From NCBI GenBank assembly GCA_002633005.1, contig NMRA01000043.1, positions 702,566 to 766,565 of the forward strand: a stretch of DNA of 64,000 nucleotides. Direction: 5' to 3'. This document shows, in pieces, positions 32,464 to 44,417 of this stretch (position 1 is the first letter of the stretch; every line of letters begins with the position of its first letter). The stretch is from Phoronis australis (taxonomy: Eukaryota > Phoronida > Phoronidae). The notes beneath the pieces were generated by a model that saw only the letters and a program-made list of their open reading frames with translations, was not told where the DNA came from and made no database searches. The translations under genes were made by a program, and so were the position numbers.

Positions 32464-34550
32464 AATAACACCTAAAAAATTAAAAACTTTAATTCCAAAT
32501 TAGGAAGCCGATTCACTCAATTTCAACACAATCTCAAAGAGTTCTTAGAAGAAACATTTAGCAAAATCAAGAACACTGACAACCCCAAAGGCCTAAGACA
32601 CCAACGTAAGGTAAATGAAAAGTCATTAAAAGTGCATAGCGGAACAAGTTGATAAAAGAGTAGTCATCAAATCATAAAATCTCAACTAATGGAAGAATGG
32701 CAAGTTGTAGTGAGAAACCAACAAAATATTGCAGACGGTAATTGAGAAGATCTACTTACAACATTTCAAAGGTTTCTATCAAGGATTGCGGTGCTCAGGA
32801 ACTCGGGCGTTCCACACGGATTATTTGAAAATAGCTGTCAAGATAGTGTTATCTTGTATCCAATTTCACCAAAAATATTTATAGTCCTTAAGTTATTGAC
32901 GAGATAAACAGCGTGTAAAAATTTCATGTAGACCAGACAAAAATGCAAAAAAGTGCAGCTAGAAATAAGGAAATAATAAAGAGAAAGAAGTCTGGCCAGT
33001 AAATCTTGAATATCTCAAGAACGGAAAGCCAGAGTGACAAATAGATTCCATTTGACAAATCCATCCACATTAGAAAAATCTTTGCAGAAAGAACAGAGCT
33101 ATGGATCTGCATAGCAAAGCATAATCCTTTTTCTAAGTTTTGGTTACAGTAGTATCTCGATGGAATACTGGTGTCAGACATTCTGCAGTCTTCATAAAAG
33201 TGCATGGTCAGTTACTCGTTATCCCCAGAATTAAATGATCAAGCAAAAAGTATTATACAACCACACCAACTGGTTATTAAAATGTTACTTCTCGTCATTC
33301 AGATCTTGCAAAAGTGACTACAACCAGTAAATTGTAAGCTTTGTAGCATATGCCAACGTAGAATATAAGCACTACTGGTGACTGTCAGTCATTCATCAAC
33401 CTTTTCCGCTCTGACAACTGACCTCTGATACTGCATCTGCACTTAGCATTTTCAACTCATATTTGCAAGAAATAAATGTCACACAACAATTATCTTGCAG
33501 TCCTAAAATAAAAAGTATACAATATTTCACAAATGCTGACAGTCCTGTAATTTAACAGAAGCGCTTGTTATTAAAATATTTCTAGGGTATATCTCAACTC
33601 ATCTGGTTTCCTTACAAATGCACTGTCTATGAGTTACTTGATACACTTAAAACTTCAGTCAAGTATGAAATCCTTCGTCACGTAACACACTGGTCCTACA
33701 CATATGCTACGATTTAGCTTCCTTTAACCAGTGACGCTTACAAAACACTTTCAGGGAATAGAAACGATCTCAAGGCCACGCCTCTAAATTCCAGCCATGA
33801 TCCCCCGAATCCCAGTGCAGGACCAGCAAAACCAAACCTGCAGCATAAATTCCAAGCTCCCACCACTCAACTCCACACGTGTCAAGAACTCTCCATGATA
33901 CCTGTTGACCAACCTACATACTCAAGGATCAAATTTCAATTCCAGACCTGAGACGATCCTCAGGTGAAAGATCTGGTCGCCGTGTACGGGATTCTAGAAT
34001 TTGTACTGAGGTAGGTGTTTGTTGCTTTGGGACTGGGGCTCAGGGGACTCAAGATAGAATTGAGAGGCACAGTCATGGAATTTTCTGGCTATTAGCATTC
34101 ATAACTAAAATGCAACCTTGTTCAAAACACTATAGTGTACAAACCCTCACACTCAAAATATGTGAAATATAAAAATTTACTAAGAGATAACATATACTAC
34201 ATTTTCATAGTAAAAAAGCAAAAAATATGTGGTACAATTAAAAAGTTGACAAGTGTTTTACTGAATCTAACTGAATAGTATAATGGAACTTTGTCACATA
34301 CCCTGAATAGAACGGCGACAGCGATGTAACGTAAAAACGGCAAGTCCCAACTTTACTTAAAGTGTGAGCATCTACACTACTGACAACAAACTCTTGTCAC
34401 AAAGTACACATTTCAAAGGTTCCTTGATGTTCATAGTAACGAGGTTTGACAGCAGTAAAATTCCATCCTCAAAGATCTTTCCACTTGTTATCCAATGATT
34501 GAACACTGAATGCCACAAACATCAAATAACATGCCATGTACTATCACTGT

Positions 34551-34740
34551 CCTGTAAATTACACAACTCGTAGTACCAATAAGCTGAACTGTAAATTACA
34601 CAACCCACAGTACCATCAAGCTTAGTGAACTGTAAATTACACTACCTATAGTACCATCAAGCTGAACTGCAAATTACACTACCCACAGTACCATCGAGCT
34701 GAACGGTAATTTACACAACCCACAGTACCATCAAGCGAAC
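34551..34740. repeat. 37-41 bp tandem repeat, 5 units
   Basis: Units read CTGTAAATTACACAACCCAC then AGTACCATCAAGCTGAA with substitutions and a short TTAG insertion in unit 2. Confidence 0.85.
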
Positions 34741-34954
34741 TTAGTGCAAATTAATATACATATAAAGAAAACAGGCTGAACTTCAAGATAAAATGCATAT
34801 TAGAGCAGGGCGATGATTAAACGCCCTCAGCTGGCATTGCAATTGGCAAATATACAAGCACCCACATGTTTATGAAAAGGACACGTAGATAACAACAGCG
34901 ATGAAACATACACATGTACTGCAAAAAATTGAAAAAACTATTTCAGAGCATTCT

Positions 34955-35745
34955 TGGTACAAAGCTGTATAAATATACAGCTTTGTACCAATGTGGGTAA
35001 AATGAACAGTTAAACCCTAACACAAAAGTAATGTTATTAAAAACTACTCTTCCTTGAGTAAATAAAAATATGTAAAATAGCAAAAAAAAATGTCGTTCTA
35101 CCATTATTGTGCTGCTTTAAGTCAAGGAGCAATGTGTGCATCAGTTTTCAGCACCACGAAATAAAGCGTCACGTATTGACCAATTTTGTTTTTCGCCAAT
35201 TCTTCAATAAAGTGTTCTTCTTCCACATAGTTGGGTTAATGTTACAATAAACTATTAGAATTGGGTACACTACATTATAAGTTTTTTGTATTGCAATAAC
35301 AGTAAAATTCGTTTCTTCGAGCCTGTCATCATCTCCCGATTGCTGTCGACGAAAATTTAGAAAATGGCAAGAGCACATTTCACAAGGGTACCATTTCTAA
35401 GTAGACGACAAATTTCTGCTATGAAAAGCAGAGAATTACGCAAGAGAATGATATTTATTTGTTTTTCACTCAAATGGCTGCAACGAGCAAGGTTATAGTC
35501 GATTGACTCCCAGATTTTGCATGCACCCCCACTGGTCGTAAGCTCTACACGTTGATATAAGTTTCACAACACAGTGACAAGCAGTACAACTTTGGAAGAG
35601 TTAAATTTTGATATCTATGAAAGATTAATACACAGTGGTTCCTAGCCGCATTTTGACGTTAGTCTTCATACAGGTAGCTGGCTGACTACACATAGTAGTT
35701 CCTAGCAGTATTTTAATGTCAGTCTTCATGCAGAGCTAGTTGGAT
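34955..35745 (+). repeat. Family-A interspersed repeat, copy 2, preceded by a perfect hairpin
   Basis: A 36-nt hairpin at 34955-34990 (17-nt arms, TGGTACAAAGCTGTATA, 2-nt loop) is followed by ATGTGGGTAA. A weaker version of the same hairpin (1848-1876, then GATGTGGGTAACAATG) precedes copy 1. The body has CAGATTTTGCATGCACCCCC and CAGGTAGCTGGC. Confidence 0.7.
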
Positions 35746-35790
35746 GCCTATTCCATCTAATGTATATGCAGCAACATGCAGTTTGTTATT

Positions 35791-35990
35791 TTAAACATTT
35801 GAATCGTTTGCTTCCGTCACTTCAATCTTTGGCAGTTCCACTGCAGGATCCCCCACCACATAATGGCTGTGACGCCCAGTTGCTTTCTGTAGCAGAGGAA
35901 TGAAATACAGCATAAAGCCACTCACACCGATAGTGATGCCGCAGACGATGAATGAGATGTCGTATGAACGAGTGCCGTCATATATCCATC
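35791..35990 (-). CDS. SLC16 exon 6: TM12 and C-terminal tail
   Basis: The acceptor GTTTTTCAG opens [22 protein letters not shown]12 ([11 protein letters not shown]) and a polar tail ending EANDSNV then TAA at 35793-35791. It lies 3 kb from exon 5, across an intron filled by the CTCF-core-like repeat array. Confidence 0.9.
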
Positions 35991-38900
35991 CTGAAAAACA
36001 CCCACATCATTTAATTTTGATAAATAAAGCACTAGTTTATTTTTGCTACTAACAGTGTACTGCATCAGGCAGAGAGGTCAACAATTAAAAGGATACCAAA
36101 CCATGTTTTGATGATTCCAACCAATCCTTGTTCTGTCACCTGTCAATACATCATTGGCATCAATCTTTCAAGTCAAAGGCAGGAATAAACTATAGATTGA
36201 TACTCCCTATCTCAAAACTGGACATTATGGTCGATGGTGGGAGGTCTTTTCTCACGGTTGCCGTGTAATTTGCTAAAGGCATAGCTCACACTCGCTCGAT
36301 TAGCAGATTTTGTAAGGAGTTTCCAAATTTTTCTCTTTTGAGGGTTGTTAAGGGTTACAGAGCCATTATTCTATTCCAGAGAACTGGATGGAAAACTTGT
36401 TTTTAGTATCTGTTAAAAGGCCAAAACAGAATGTCATGCAGAATCATAAATATTGCTAAAATGTAAAAAGATGGCAATAAATGCTGCAATAAACCACCGT
36501 TCTATCATAGAATGCATTGAAACAAGAGCAACGCAGAGCGTTGAAATGCGCCCACAATTGCACCGTATACGGTATCCTTCTAGGGTTGTTTATTGGTACC
36601 ATAAAGTGGCCAGTAGAGGGCATATATGTAGTATGTTGTACTTTGCAAAATGGAAAGGCATGGTCATTGTCTCCTCAATAGGCTAGGTTTCAAAATGTGA
36701 GTGATCTTCATAATACAAGCACATCCTATGCATCAGTTGCTTAAAGCACCACAGAAACATAGAATTAAAAACAAATTTACCAACATACGAGATTAGCACA
36801 GCATTAGAATGCCAGAAACAAATTTCTACTTGGAACTTTTCCTTCATAGTCACGAAGTAACACCTGAAGACCTATGAAAATACAGAGGTCAATGTGAAAT
36901 ATTTAAATTGCCACTAGAGGCATACCGGTAGTCAGAATCATCCTAAAGTCGTCATCGTCCGTTGTCAACCTCACATAAATACACTTGTTAAATTTAGTAA
37001 AGATCCTGCAAACGGTTTGGGAGTTACAGCCATGGGCGCAAAAAAAAATGCCACTAGGAGGCTCCACAGTAATCCAAATTGTCTGAAAATCATTGTCAGC
37101 TGTCTTCTTTATAGTAAGCACATACATGCCAATTTTCACAACCATCCTTTGAGCGGTTTGGTTAATAGAGGGGTGGACGCAAAAATACAGACTCGAAAAC
37201 AGTAAAAATGGCCACTAGGTGGCGCAAACTATGTTGAATCCATCTGAAAACGGGAGGATAGCGTCATCTCACTAATAGGTGCTTACATACCAAATTTCAT
37301 GAAAATCCGTTCAGGACTTTTGAAGATACAAAGGTAAGCGTAAAAAACTAAAAATTGCCACTAGGGGGCACACCGGTAGTCGGATCCGTCCAAAAGTCGT
37401 CATGTTCTGTTATTAACATCATATAAACATACTTACACAATTTCGTAAAGATCCTGCGAACGGTTTAGGAGATACAGCGATAGGCGAAAAAAAGAGAAAA
37501 AACTGCCACTAGGAGGCGCCACAGTAGTCAAAATCGTCGGAAAATCATCGTCAACCGTCCTCTACATAGTAAGCATATACATGCCAATTTTCACAATCAT
37601 CCTTTGAGCGGTTTGGTTGGTAGAGGGGTGCACGCATAAAAACACACTCGAAAACACTAAAAATGGCCACTAGGTGGCGCAAACTATGATGAATCCATCT
37701 GAAAACAGGAGGATAGCGTCATCTCACTAATAGGTGCCTACATACCAAATTTCATGAAAATCCGTTCAGGACTTTTGAAGATACAAAGGTAAGCGTAAAA
37801 AAACAAAATTGCCATTAGGGGGCACACCGGTAGTCGGATCCCTCCGAAAGTTCGCACATGCCGTCCCATTCATGAATGAAACATATGTGCCAAATTTCAT
37901 GAACATATGTCAAAGGGTTTTGGAGATAGAGCAGCAGACGCCGGACGGACGCCGCCCATACGGACAGACGGACGGAGATGACGACATAATGCGTCCACAT
38001 ATAAATATGTGGGCGCATAAAAATGAAGTTAAACATTCATTGAACATATAATCATGCAACGGTGAAAATAGTCGTCATTGGAGCTGGGGTCACAAAACTA
38101 AGCCCCTTTACACATAAAGTCACCATAAAACATGTTCTGCTGTTCGAAACATCGTCTGCTTTTACAGACGTATTTGCTCTTCAAAAGCAATGTTACCATT
38201 CTTATGCTTTGTTTGGATTCATATTGGTTACAATTAATCACCAGCAATTCCTTTGCCAGCTGTGCTGACTTGGCAGCTAAACAACTGTTACAACATGCCA
38301 AGAATTGTAAGATGACACTTGGCTTACCTCAAAATCCAACTGCTGCCTGCTGGTTTGGTAATTGGCTCAATTATGTTGCACAAACAACAGAATTAATGGG
38401 AAGGAGAATACTCCAGGCAACATTGTTAAAAAATTTTAGGCTGTAAGTCACATTTCTTGTCCAATTTTCAAAATTCAAAAACCTAACCACGTGTACTTTT
38501 CACAAACTATTAAAAAAAAATATGCTATTTAAAAACTTTCAAAATGTAATTAATTTAAAAAATACTATTGTCGTCTCCACTGTGTTTATGATGCGTCCAA
38601 TTATCTACAGAATGATAAAATCAGCAGAGTGTGATGTGGCATACAGAGACGATGTAATTGCCTACAACTGCATGTCTTTGATCATTGCGGCAGACTTTGC
38701 GGTATGCAAACCAGTCGAGTTGCCCAATCTTGACCACTGGGTGCGGCAGCGTAGGATTGTTTTCATGAAAACTCAACAGGCCTGATCTGAAGCAACAGTG
38801 GCCTAGGCTGTTAATTCTAAGTCTAGAAATCATTTCTTTTCGGAATAACAAACAAGATAAGGCAAACTTTGCGACAGTAAGTGGCCTAACTCAAAAGCTG

Positions 38901-41900
38901 GGTTTTGACAGAAAGCAGAGGTTTATTAGCATTTATCTCCCATTCGTCACTGACTTACCAGCTATGGGAGGTCCAAAAAGGGAGGCAACACCTTGAAACA
39001 GCAGCGTAATGCCAAACGAGCTCGTCAGTTTTTCTAGCCCCAACAAGTCCACAAGAATGACAGAAGTGAGAGACACGTAGGAACCTGCAATCAGTTTAAC
39101 ACATAAGTTGGAACACAAAGCATTCTGACAAGGGATTCACAACAAATATCATGTAATAGATTGGTCAGATATCATGTAATAGATAAATATCATGTAATAG
39201 ATTGGTCAGATATCAACTCAGTCGACGGAGAACCTAATGATTATGCAAGCAGAATCAGGGAGGCGGTCTGGATTTCAAAGCAGCATAATCCCATGAACAA
39301 AAACCGAAATCCTGGTAAATTTTTCAATTTGTAGATGCAAACCATGAAATGCATTTACTCAACAATCCATCCACATTTCAAAAAATCTTATTTGTCACAA
39401 AATCCAATACAACAATCGCTTAGTTCATCATTTAATTATTACAGTAAATAATGTAGAAATTCTGCACAGGGAGACCTTATATTTGCTAACATTTGCAATG
39501 CCCTATCATTTTCCTCTTGTTGGAAAAAACAATAATTCAACTATAATATTGCAAGATAAGGTACATGCGTCTTCAACCTACCAACAGTGACTCCAAATAC
39601 AGCGCCATATACAACCATCAGACCATACGACTCAGCCAATGGTGCCAAAGCCGTAGCAATGCCACAGACCAGCAGACTTGTGTTGTAGACATGTAACCTT
39701 TGAGGGCGAATGAAAGGCACATCTGACACAAAGCCAAACAAAACTCGGCCAACAGTATTGGCTATTCCAATGACAGACAACAGAAAGGCAGCCGTCTGGG
39801 AATCTATGCCTCGTATTTGGGCATAATCCGGCAAGAACATGAATGGTATGTAGAATCCAATACTAGTTAGAAAATTAGAGAAGACAAACATGAAGAAAAT
39901 GGGATCTTTCAACAACGTGAAATCCAGCATCTCTCGGAATCCGTCATACATCTCGTTAGAACAGCATCTGCAAGCTCTTGGCCTCTGTGTTGGTGAATCC
40001 ACCCGCAATCTGCTGGGCAACGACGTGACACTTGTCGCATAATGGGAAGGGTTTGTTTTGTACTCAGTCATGTTCATTATGCTACCGCTATAGAAAATGT
40101 CTTTGCGATACATTATACCAGCACCGTGACTCTCCGACACACTTTGATGAATATTAGTCAAACTGCCTCCCTTTACTTTCCGCTGTTTTGTTGTGGAGTG
40201 AATGTTTCCAACGCTTCTAATCATCTTTGGTTCATCAGTAGGTGGAAAAAGGGTTGATGCCACAGGCTCAGACTTTGACCCTCTCACTGCCACCTCAGGC
40301 TGATTGTCATCAAGTGTAAGTGCTTGTTTCTCTTCAAGGCAAACATCTGCCTTCTTGTAACTCTGTGAACAATTGAATCTCACAAATGACAAATGACAAA
40401 TATAGCTGCCAACAGACCATTACCATACCCTTTGTAATTCCAATACAATAAACCTAACCTGATAGAAATAATTACAAATGCATTGCTTTCTAACAAAGAT
40501 TTCCATGTCTTTATGTCTTGACTTGCTATTTGGCAGGCTCTATTGCTTGCTATCACCAGAATTCCTTTAATGTCCTAACAGACAAAAGCACCTTGCCTAG
40601 CCTAGTCTTGGTGTAGCAAGGACTGTAAACACTATTCCCGCATCATATGTGTTGTTTAAACCAATTTCTTAACAGCAGAAGAGGGAGACTGGACTCATTG
40701 TTGAACCATTTGGAAATAAGGAGGCAATCATCCATGGAAACTAAGAGATAATGAATTTACTTTTATTGCATGCTTTATATGTAAGATCTCCCATAATGCA
40801 CATCAGTTGGCAGTGGGATGGATAAAGACCATATTGTGCACTGACATACCTTGTCCTTCCTGACAGGCTGCAGAGGCCTGAAGACGGCGCCACACATAAC
40901 CATATTGGCGATTATACCACTGAGTATAAGGACAGTGCCTTTCCAGCCATAGCTGTCAATCAAATATTGACATAGTGGCGCAAAGACAAATGTGCCCACT
41001 CCTGAGCCGCACACAGCCAGGCCTGTCGCAAAGGCTCGCTTCTTCTCAAAGTAGTAACCAACCGAGACAATGGCAGGGAGATAAATAAGGCCAAACCCAA
41101 AGCCTGCAAAAATAGTGTGCATCATGTTTACAACCAAAATATTAACCCGCCAAAATTATCAATCCTATTTCATCACATGATAAATTGAATAGAATTGCTC
41201 CTCAGTGAACTGTTCATGATCTAGCTGGCAAAATGGGATGGAACTTTTCACAGACGGAACAGTTCACAGATGGAACAGTTCACAGATGGAACAGTTCACA
41301 GATGGAACAGTTCACAGATGGAACACTTCACAGATGGAACAGTTCACAGATGGAACAGTTCACAGATGGAACACTTCACAGATGGAACACTTCACAGATG
41401 GAACAGTTCACAGACGCACATTCAATTTTAACCAACACTTTCAATTTTACGGTTCATTCTTCTCAGAGACAAGTAAGACAAATATCAAACCTAGCTAGAC
41501 AGGTAATGTGCAACTTGTCTGTGACAATGCAAAAAATCAAGTCATAGCATAACTAAAGTGGAGATATATTAGAAGTATTTTATCTGTGTGATTCACTGCC
41601 TCATGGGACTACAGCTTTATGATAAAACTTACTCTGATATAGCATTTTCATTTCAGTAAAGTGTGTTATTCTAGTACGGTAAAAACTCCTTAAATTTAGG
41701 AAAAATATTGCTAAAATAGCCATACTTCTAAATTTCAGGGTCTTACCATATTGTTGCAAATGTTCAAAACTTTACCAAATGTTATTTGGTAATAGCTGCA
41801 CCACACAAACTGTGGTAAAGGCAAAGTTGATTTTCCTGAGAAGGTATTTTTGTAGAGAAAATTTGACAAATTAAATTTCGCCCATCCGCCATATTGTATC

Positions 41901-44232
41901 CCAAGTATCAGAATTTTTACTGCAGTTGGGTGAACTCCAGTTAATTGTTTAAGTCCCAGTCAAATATGCATAGAAGGCACTTGGTGGTAATGAACTTTCT
42001 GTTTTATGGACTCTTACATAATGTACATGGATTGATAAAGTGAATCTCACACCACTAGGGTGTAATGAGTTAACACCTTGAAATATATTTATACCTAAAT
42101 CTAATATTTTAACATACGTCTTAAATTGCCGTCAACATATTTTGAAAATTGAATAATAGAGACAACATTTCTATAAATTGTCTCAGTTTTCAAAATAAAT
42201 AAATCTAAAAGTTAAGAAACATGTCATTGTGTTATATAGCAAAAACAACAGGTAATAATATACCTTCTAGGGCATACAATGTGCCTACATTTTGAGAATC
42301 AGTTTGATGCTCATTATTCAGTGGAGAAAACCTCGTTCTCAAAATGAGACACGTTATATCCGACTATTACCCCTTCTAGAATTAGAGCACATTCAAAGTA
42401 TTTTTTGCTGTGCATGTGGTTTGTACCTGCCACAATTCCAAAACTGAAGAACATAAAGTAAATGTTGGGTGTGAAGATGCTGACTATGAAGCCCACAAAT
42501 GTGATGATGGTTCCTGCTATTGTCACCACACGGCAGCCATATTTGTTAGTTAGTGCACTGGCAACAGGTCCTAAAACAAGAGAATGGCAATAAAATGACC
42601 GGTTACCGGAAAAATGTCAATTTTCTTTATAATTATGAAAGTGAATCAATTTTGAAAATCAATGTCGTAGTGGATGTGCATTCAAGACAGAATTTGTAAT
42701 TTTAAAGGGAAAGCAACCATTTGATGCTATCTTTACAAAAAATACTTAATGGAAAAAAGTTTTTTTAACTTTTTTGTGCCATCAATATTCCTTCTAAACC
42801 TCTTCTTTCTTTTGTACTTTAACATAAGAAAATGGCACAAACAGTCCAGCAAAATGCTCCCTTTTATATTCTGTATTCATTTCCACAATTAGGCAAATCT
42901 TACATAAACTAGCAAGATTTGCATGCAAGTGGACGAGAAAGCATGCACTGTTTTCCCCAAAGTGTCTAGCGAAGTCCTCGGCACGTCAAAGGCTTGATGG
43001 CGCCACCACGGATTGAAGGCAGCTACTAACTATTCATAGGCTTGGCTGAACGGGCTTGATGAGATGATGCGGTCGTAAACCAATACGCCTGAGTTTTAAA
43101 GTCAAAAACCGAACGATAGGTATGGCAGAAGACCAACATGACTGTTTTTTAAAATTAAAAAGTATACATAGTAGTAATATATTTTTGAATATTTAAAATC
43201 AAGGCATTATAAGAGAAATAGATTTTCTTCAGTATCACGGCTAAGCAACGAGCATTGAAGTGAATCGAATATGGCAGGTTAGTCACAGTTTGGTTTAGGC
43301 TCGCTTAGACGTCGGGGTAACAGACCCCCAAATGTTAGCATAGGATTTGTCTCATGATTGAGCAAGCACAACATGTGAATCTATCACTTTTGAACACAGA
43401 CTTTGTCAGTCATTCACATCTGCTCAACGACAGTGAATGGCGGTCCCTTCTGCTGGGCTATTGTTAACACTTTCAATTGTTTCTGGAGAGTGAGTATGTG
43501 CCAGCAGAGCAGGTAATTAATGCAAAGTATGTGTCTCTAAGACATTAATTATCTATAATTTTAGTAAAAGTATCACGGTATAATCAAAAATGGTTGCTTT
43601 CCTCTTAAACATCATAGTTTCCCTTCACAGTCCCGCTTTCAGTGAGACTTTCCTACTTATTTAAAACTCCATCCTGCATGCTGTCACAGCAACAGATACA
43701 CGATTACATTCCGATGTTACAAGGATACTCATTTTTTAGCTTTTCCTACACTAAATAGCACCATCACACATGTTCCAAATCACGGGCACGGCTAAAAAAC
43801 CCTCCGCACGACGTTCTTGGGTATAGTGGTGGACACTTCACATGGGGTATCGCCTAAATTCATGTGTCCCTCTTTTTCATTTTGGAATGTAATGGCAGAG
43901 CATGAACAGATTTTAAAACATAAGCATTTCTAACATTCTTTCTGCAAACCTGTACTTAGCGTCATTCCAATGACTAATGAGCCAATCCACGATGTTGTCC
44001 CTTTACCAGTTCCAAAGTACTCCACTAATTCCACAAACAAAACACCAAATGAATAGCATACGCCATCAGCAATGACATGAATGAAGAATGAAGCTGTGAC
44101 CACTATCCACCCCCATCCCCCGTCAGGGGGAACTGGCATTTCAAATTCATCATCATCTGTCCCAGCAACAACGCCGTTGCCATTGGCCCTTTTGTTCTCA
44201 TCACTCACTGACTCATCAGTTTTGGAAAGCAT
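35791..44232 (-). CDS. Monocarboxylate-transporter-like SLC16 family carrier (six coding exons, 595 aa)
   Basis: SLC16 carriers are 12-helix major facilitator proteins of the plasma membrane. Exons 44232-43950, 42570-42427, 41103-40850, 40362-39582, 39084-38959 and 35990-35791 join in phase to 595 residues. The family signature DGGWGW is at residues 37-42, entering TM1. [12 protein letters not shown] belongs to the N-terminal half, and a loop of about 150 residues between TM6 and TM7 contains [11 protein letters not shown] (311-321), a motif of the invertebrate MCT12/14-type group. TM7 begins at [18 protein letters not shown] (380). The end is [16 protein letters not shown]12 and a short cytoplasmic tail. 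TM8 has N429-T-V-G-R433 where MCT1 has Asp302 and Arg306; the Arg is kept and the Asp is not, so proton coupling may differ. The start is the first ATG, at 44232. The substrate is unknown. The family is certain; the subfamily is inferred. Confidence 0.93.
36905..38020. repeat. Family-B modular repeat with CTCF-core-like motif array (SLC16 intron 5)
   Basis: Seven modules of about 150 bp are arranged as a three-module higher-order unit of about 450 bp (A-B-C-A-B-C-A). Motifs start at 36911, 37051, 37212, 37358, 37506, 37667 and 37812. Each module also has a CAAATTTCATGAA/AATTTTCACAA segment and a GGTTTNGGAGATA-like segment. It ends with a hairpin of 13-nt arms at 37990-38017 (TGCGTCCACATAT and its near complement). 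Confidence 0.88.
38959..39084 (-). CDS. SLC16 exon 5: TM10-11
   Basis: Acceptor GATTGCAG, donor GTAAGT, phases 1 to 1. It encodes [18 protein letters not shown] and [17 protein letters not shown], the highly conserved GLEKL...GPPIAG segment of the SLC16 C-terminal half. Confidence 0.9.
39582..40362 (-). CDS. SLC16 exon 4: central loop and TM7-9
   Basis: Acceptor TTCACAG, donor GTAGGT, phases 0 to 1. 260 codons hold the long Ser/Thr-rich cytoplasmic loop, a CRCC cluster, TM7, the [10 protein letters not shown] loop, and TM8 with [19 protein letters not shown]. Confidence 0.92.
40850..41103 (-). CDS. SLC16 exon 3: TM4-6
   Basis: Acceptor TTTTTGCAG, donor GTATGT, phases 1 to 0. It encodes [39 protein letters not shown] and the TM6 helix [20 protein letters not shown]. 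Confidence 0.9.
41241..41416. repeat. 16-bp minisatellite, 11 units (SLC16 intron 2)
   Basis: Units are GAACAGTTCACAGATG with CTTCAC variants in units 5, 8 and 9 and CAGACG at both ends. The unit length is not a multiple of three, so all frames stay open by composition; it is not a gene. Confidence 0.95.
42427..42570 (-). CDS. SLC16 exon 2: TM3-4 region
   Basis: Acceptor TTGTTTTAG, donor GTACAA, phases 1 to 1. It encodes [20 protein letters not shown] and the following helix [14 protein letters not shown]. The loop ALTNKYGCR is typical of SLC16 TM2-3. Confidence 0.88.
43950..44232 (-). CDS. SLC16 exon 1: N-terminus and TM1-2
   Basis: An acidic cytoplasmic N-terminus ([13 protein letters not shown]) is followed by [18 protein letters not shown] and [14 protein letters not shown]. 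The donor is GTTTGC (phase 1). An in-frame TTG two codons upstream is not needed as a start. 5' noncoding exons may exist but were not recognised. Confidence 0.88.
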
Positions 44233-44417
44233 TTTCAAACACTTCTTTCACACCAATTGGTGAGACGTAGTGATAGTTCAGATCTACAGTTCTTCTTTTT
44301 GTCTTCAGATTTGCTTGCCAGGCTCTTCAGCATGGAGAATGTGAACTGCAAAAATATCATTTGAGATACGAGAAACACAGAGGAAAGTAAGTTTCTATCA
44401 GTGCAAATAGCACAGAT

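Larger units (their letters stand above)
30799..35790. other. Convergent intergenic gap, COPS9 to SLC16
   Basis: It contains both genes' 3' UTRs, two minisatellites and family-A copy 2. The rest (31.0-32.3, 32.5-34.5 kb) is AT-rich with no supported gene. Confidence 0.5.

Noticed and set aside
41233-41547. Frames with repeated [15 protein letters not shown] text
   Set aside because: They are by-products of the 16-bp minisatellite, open in several frames at once.
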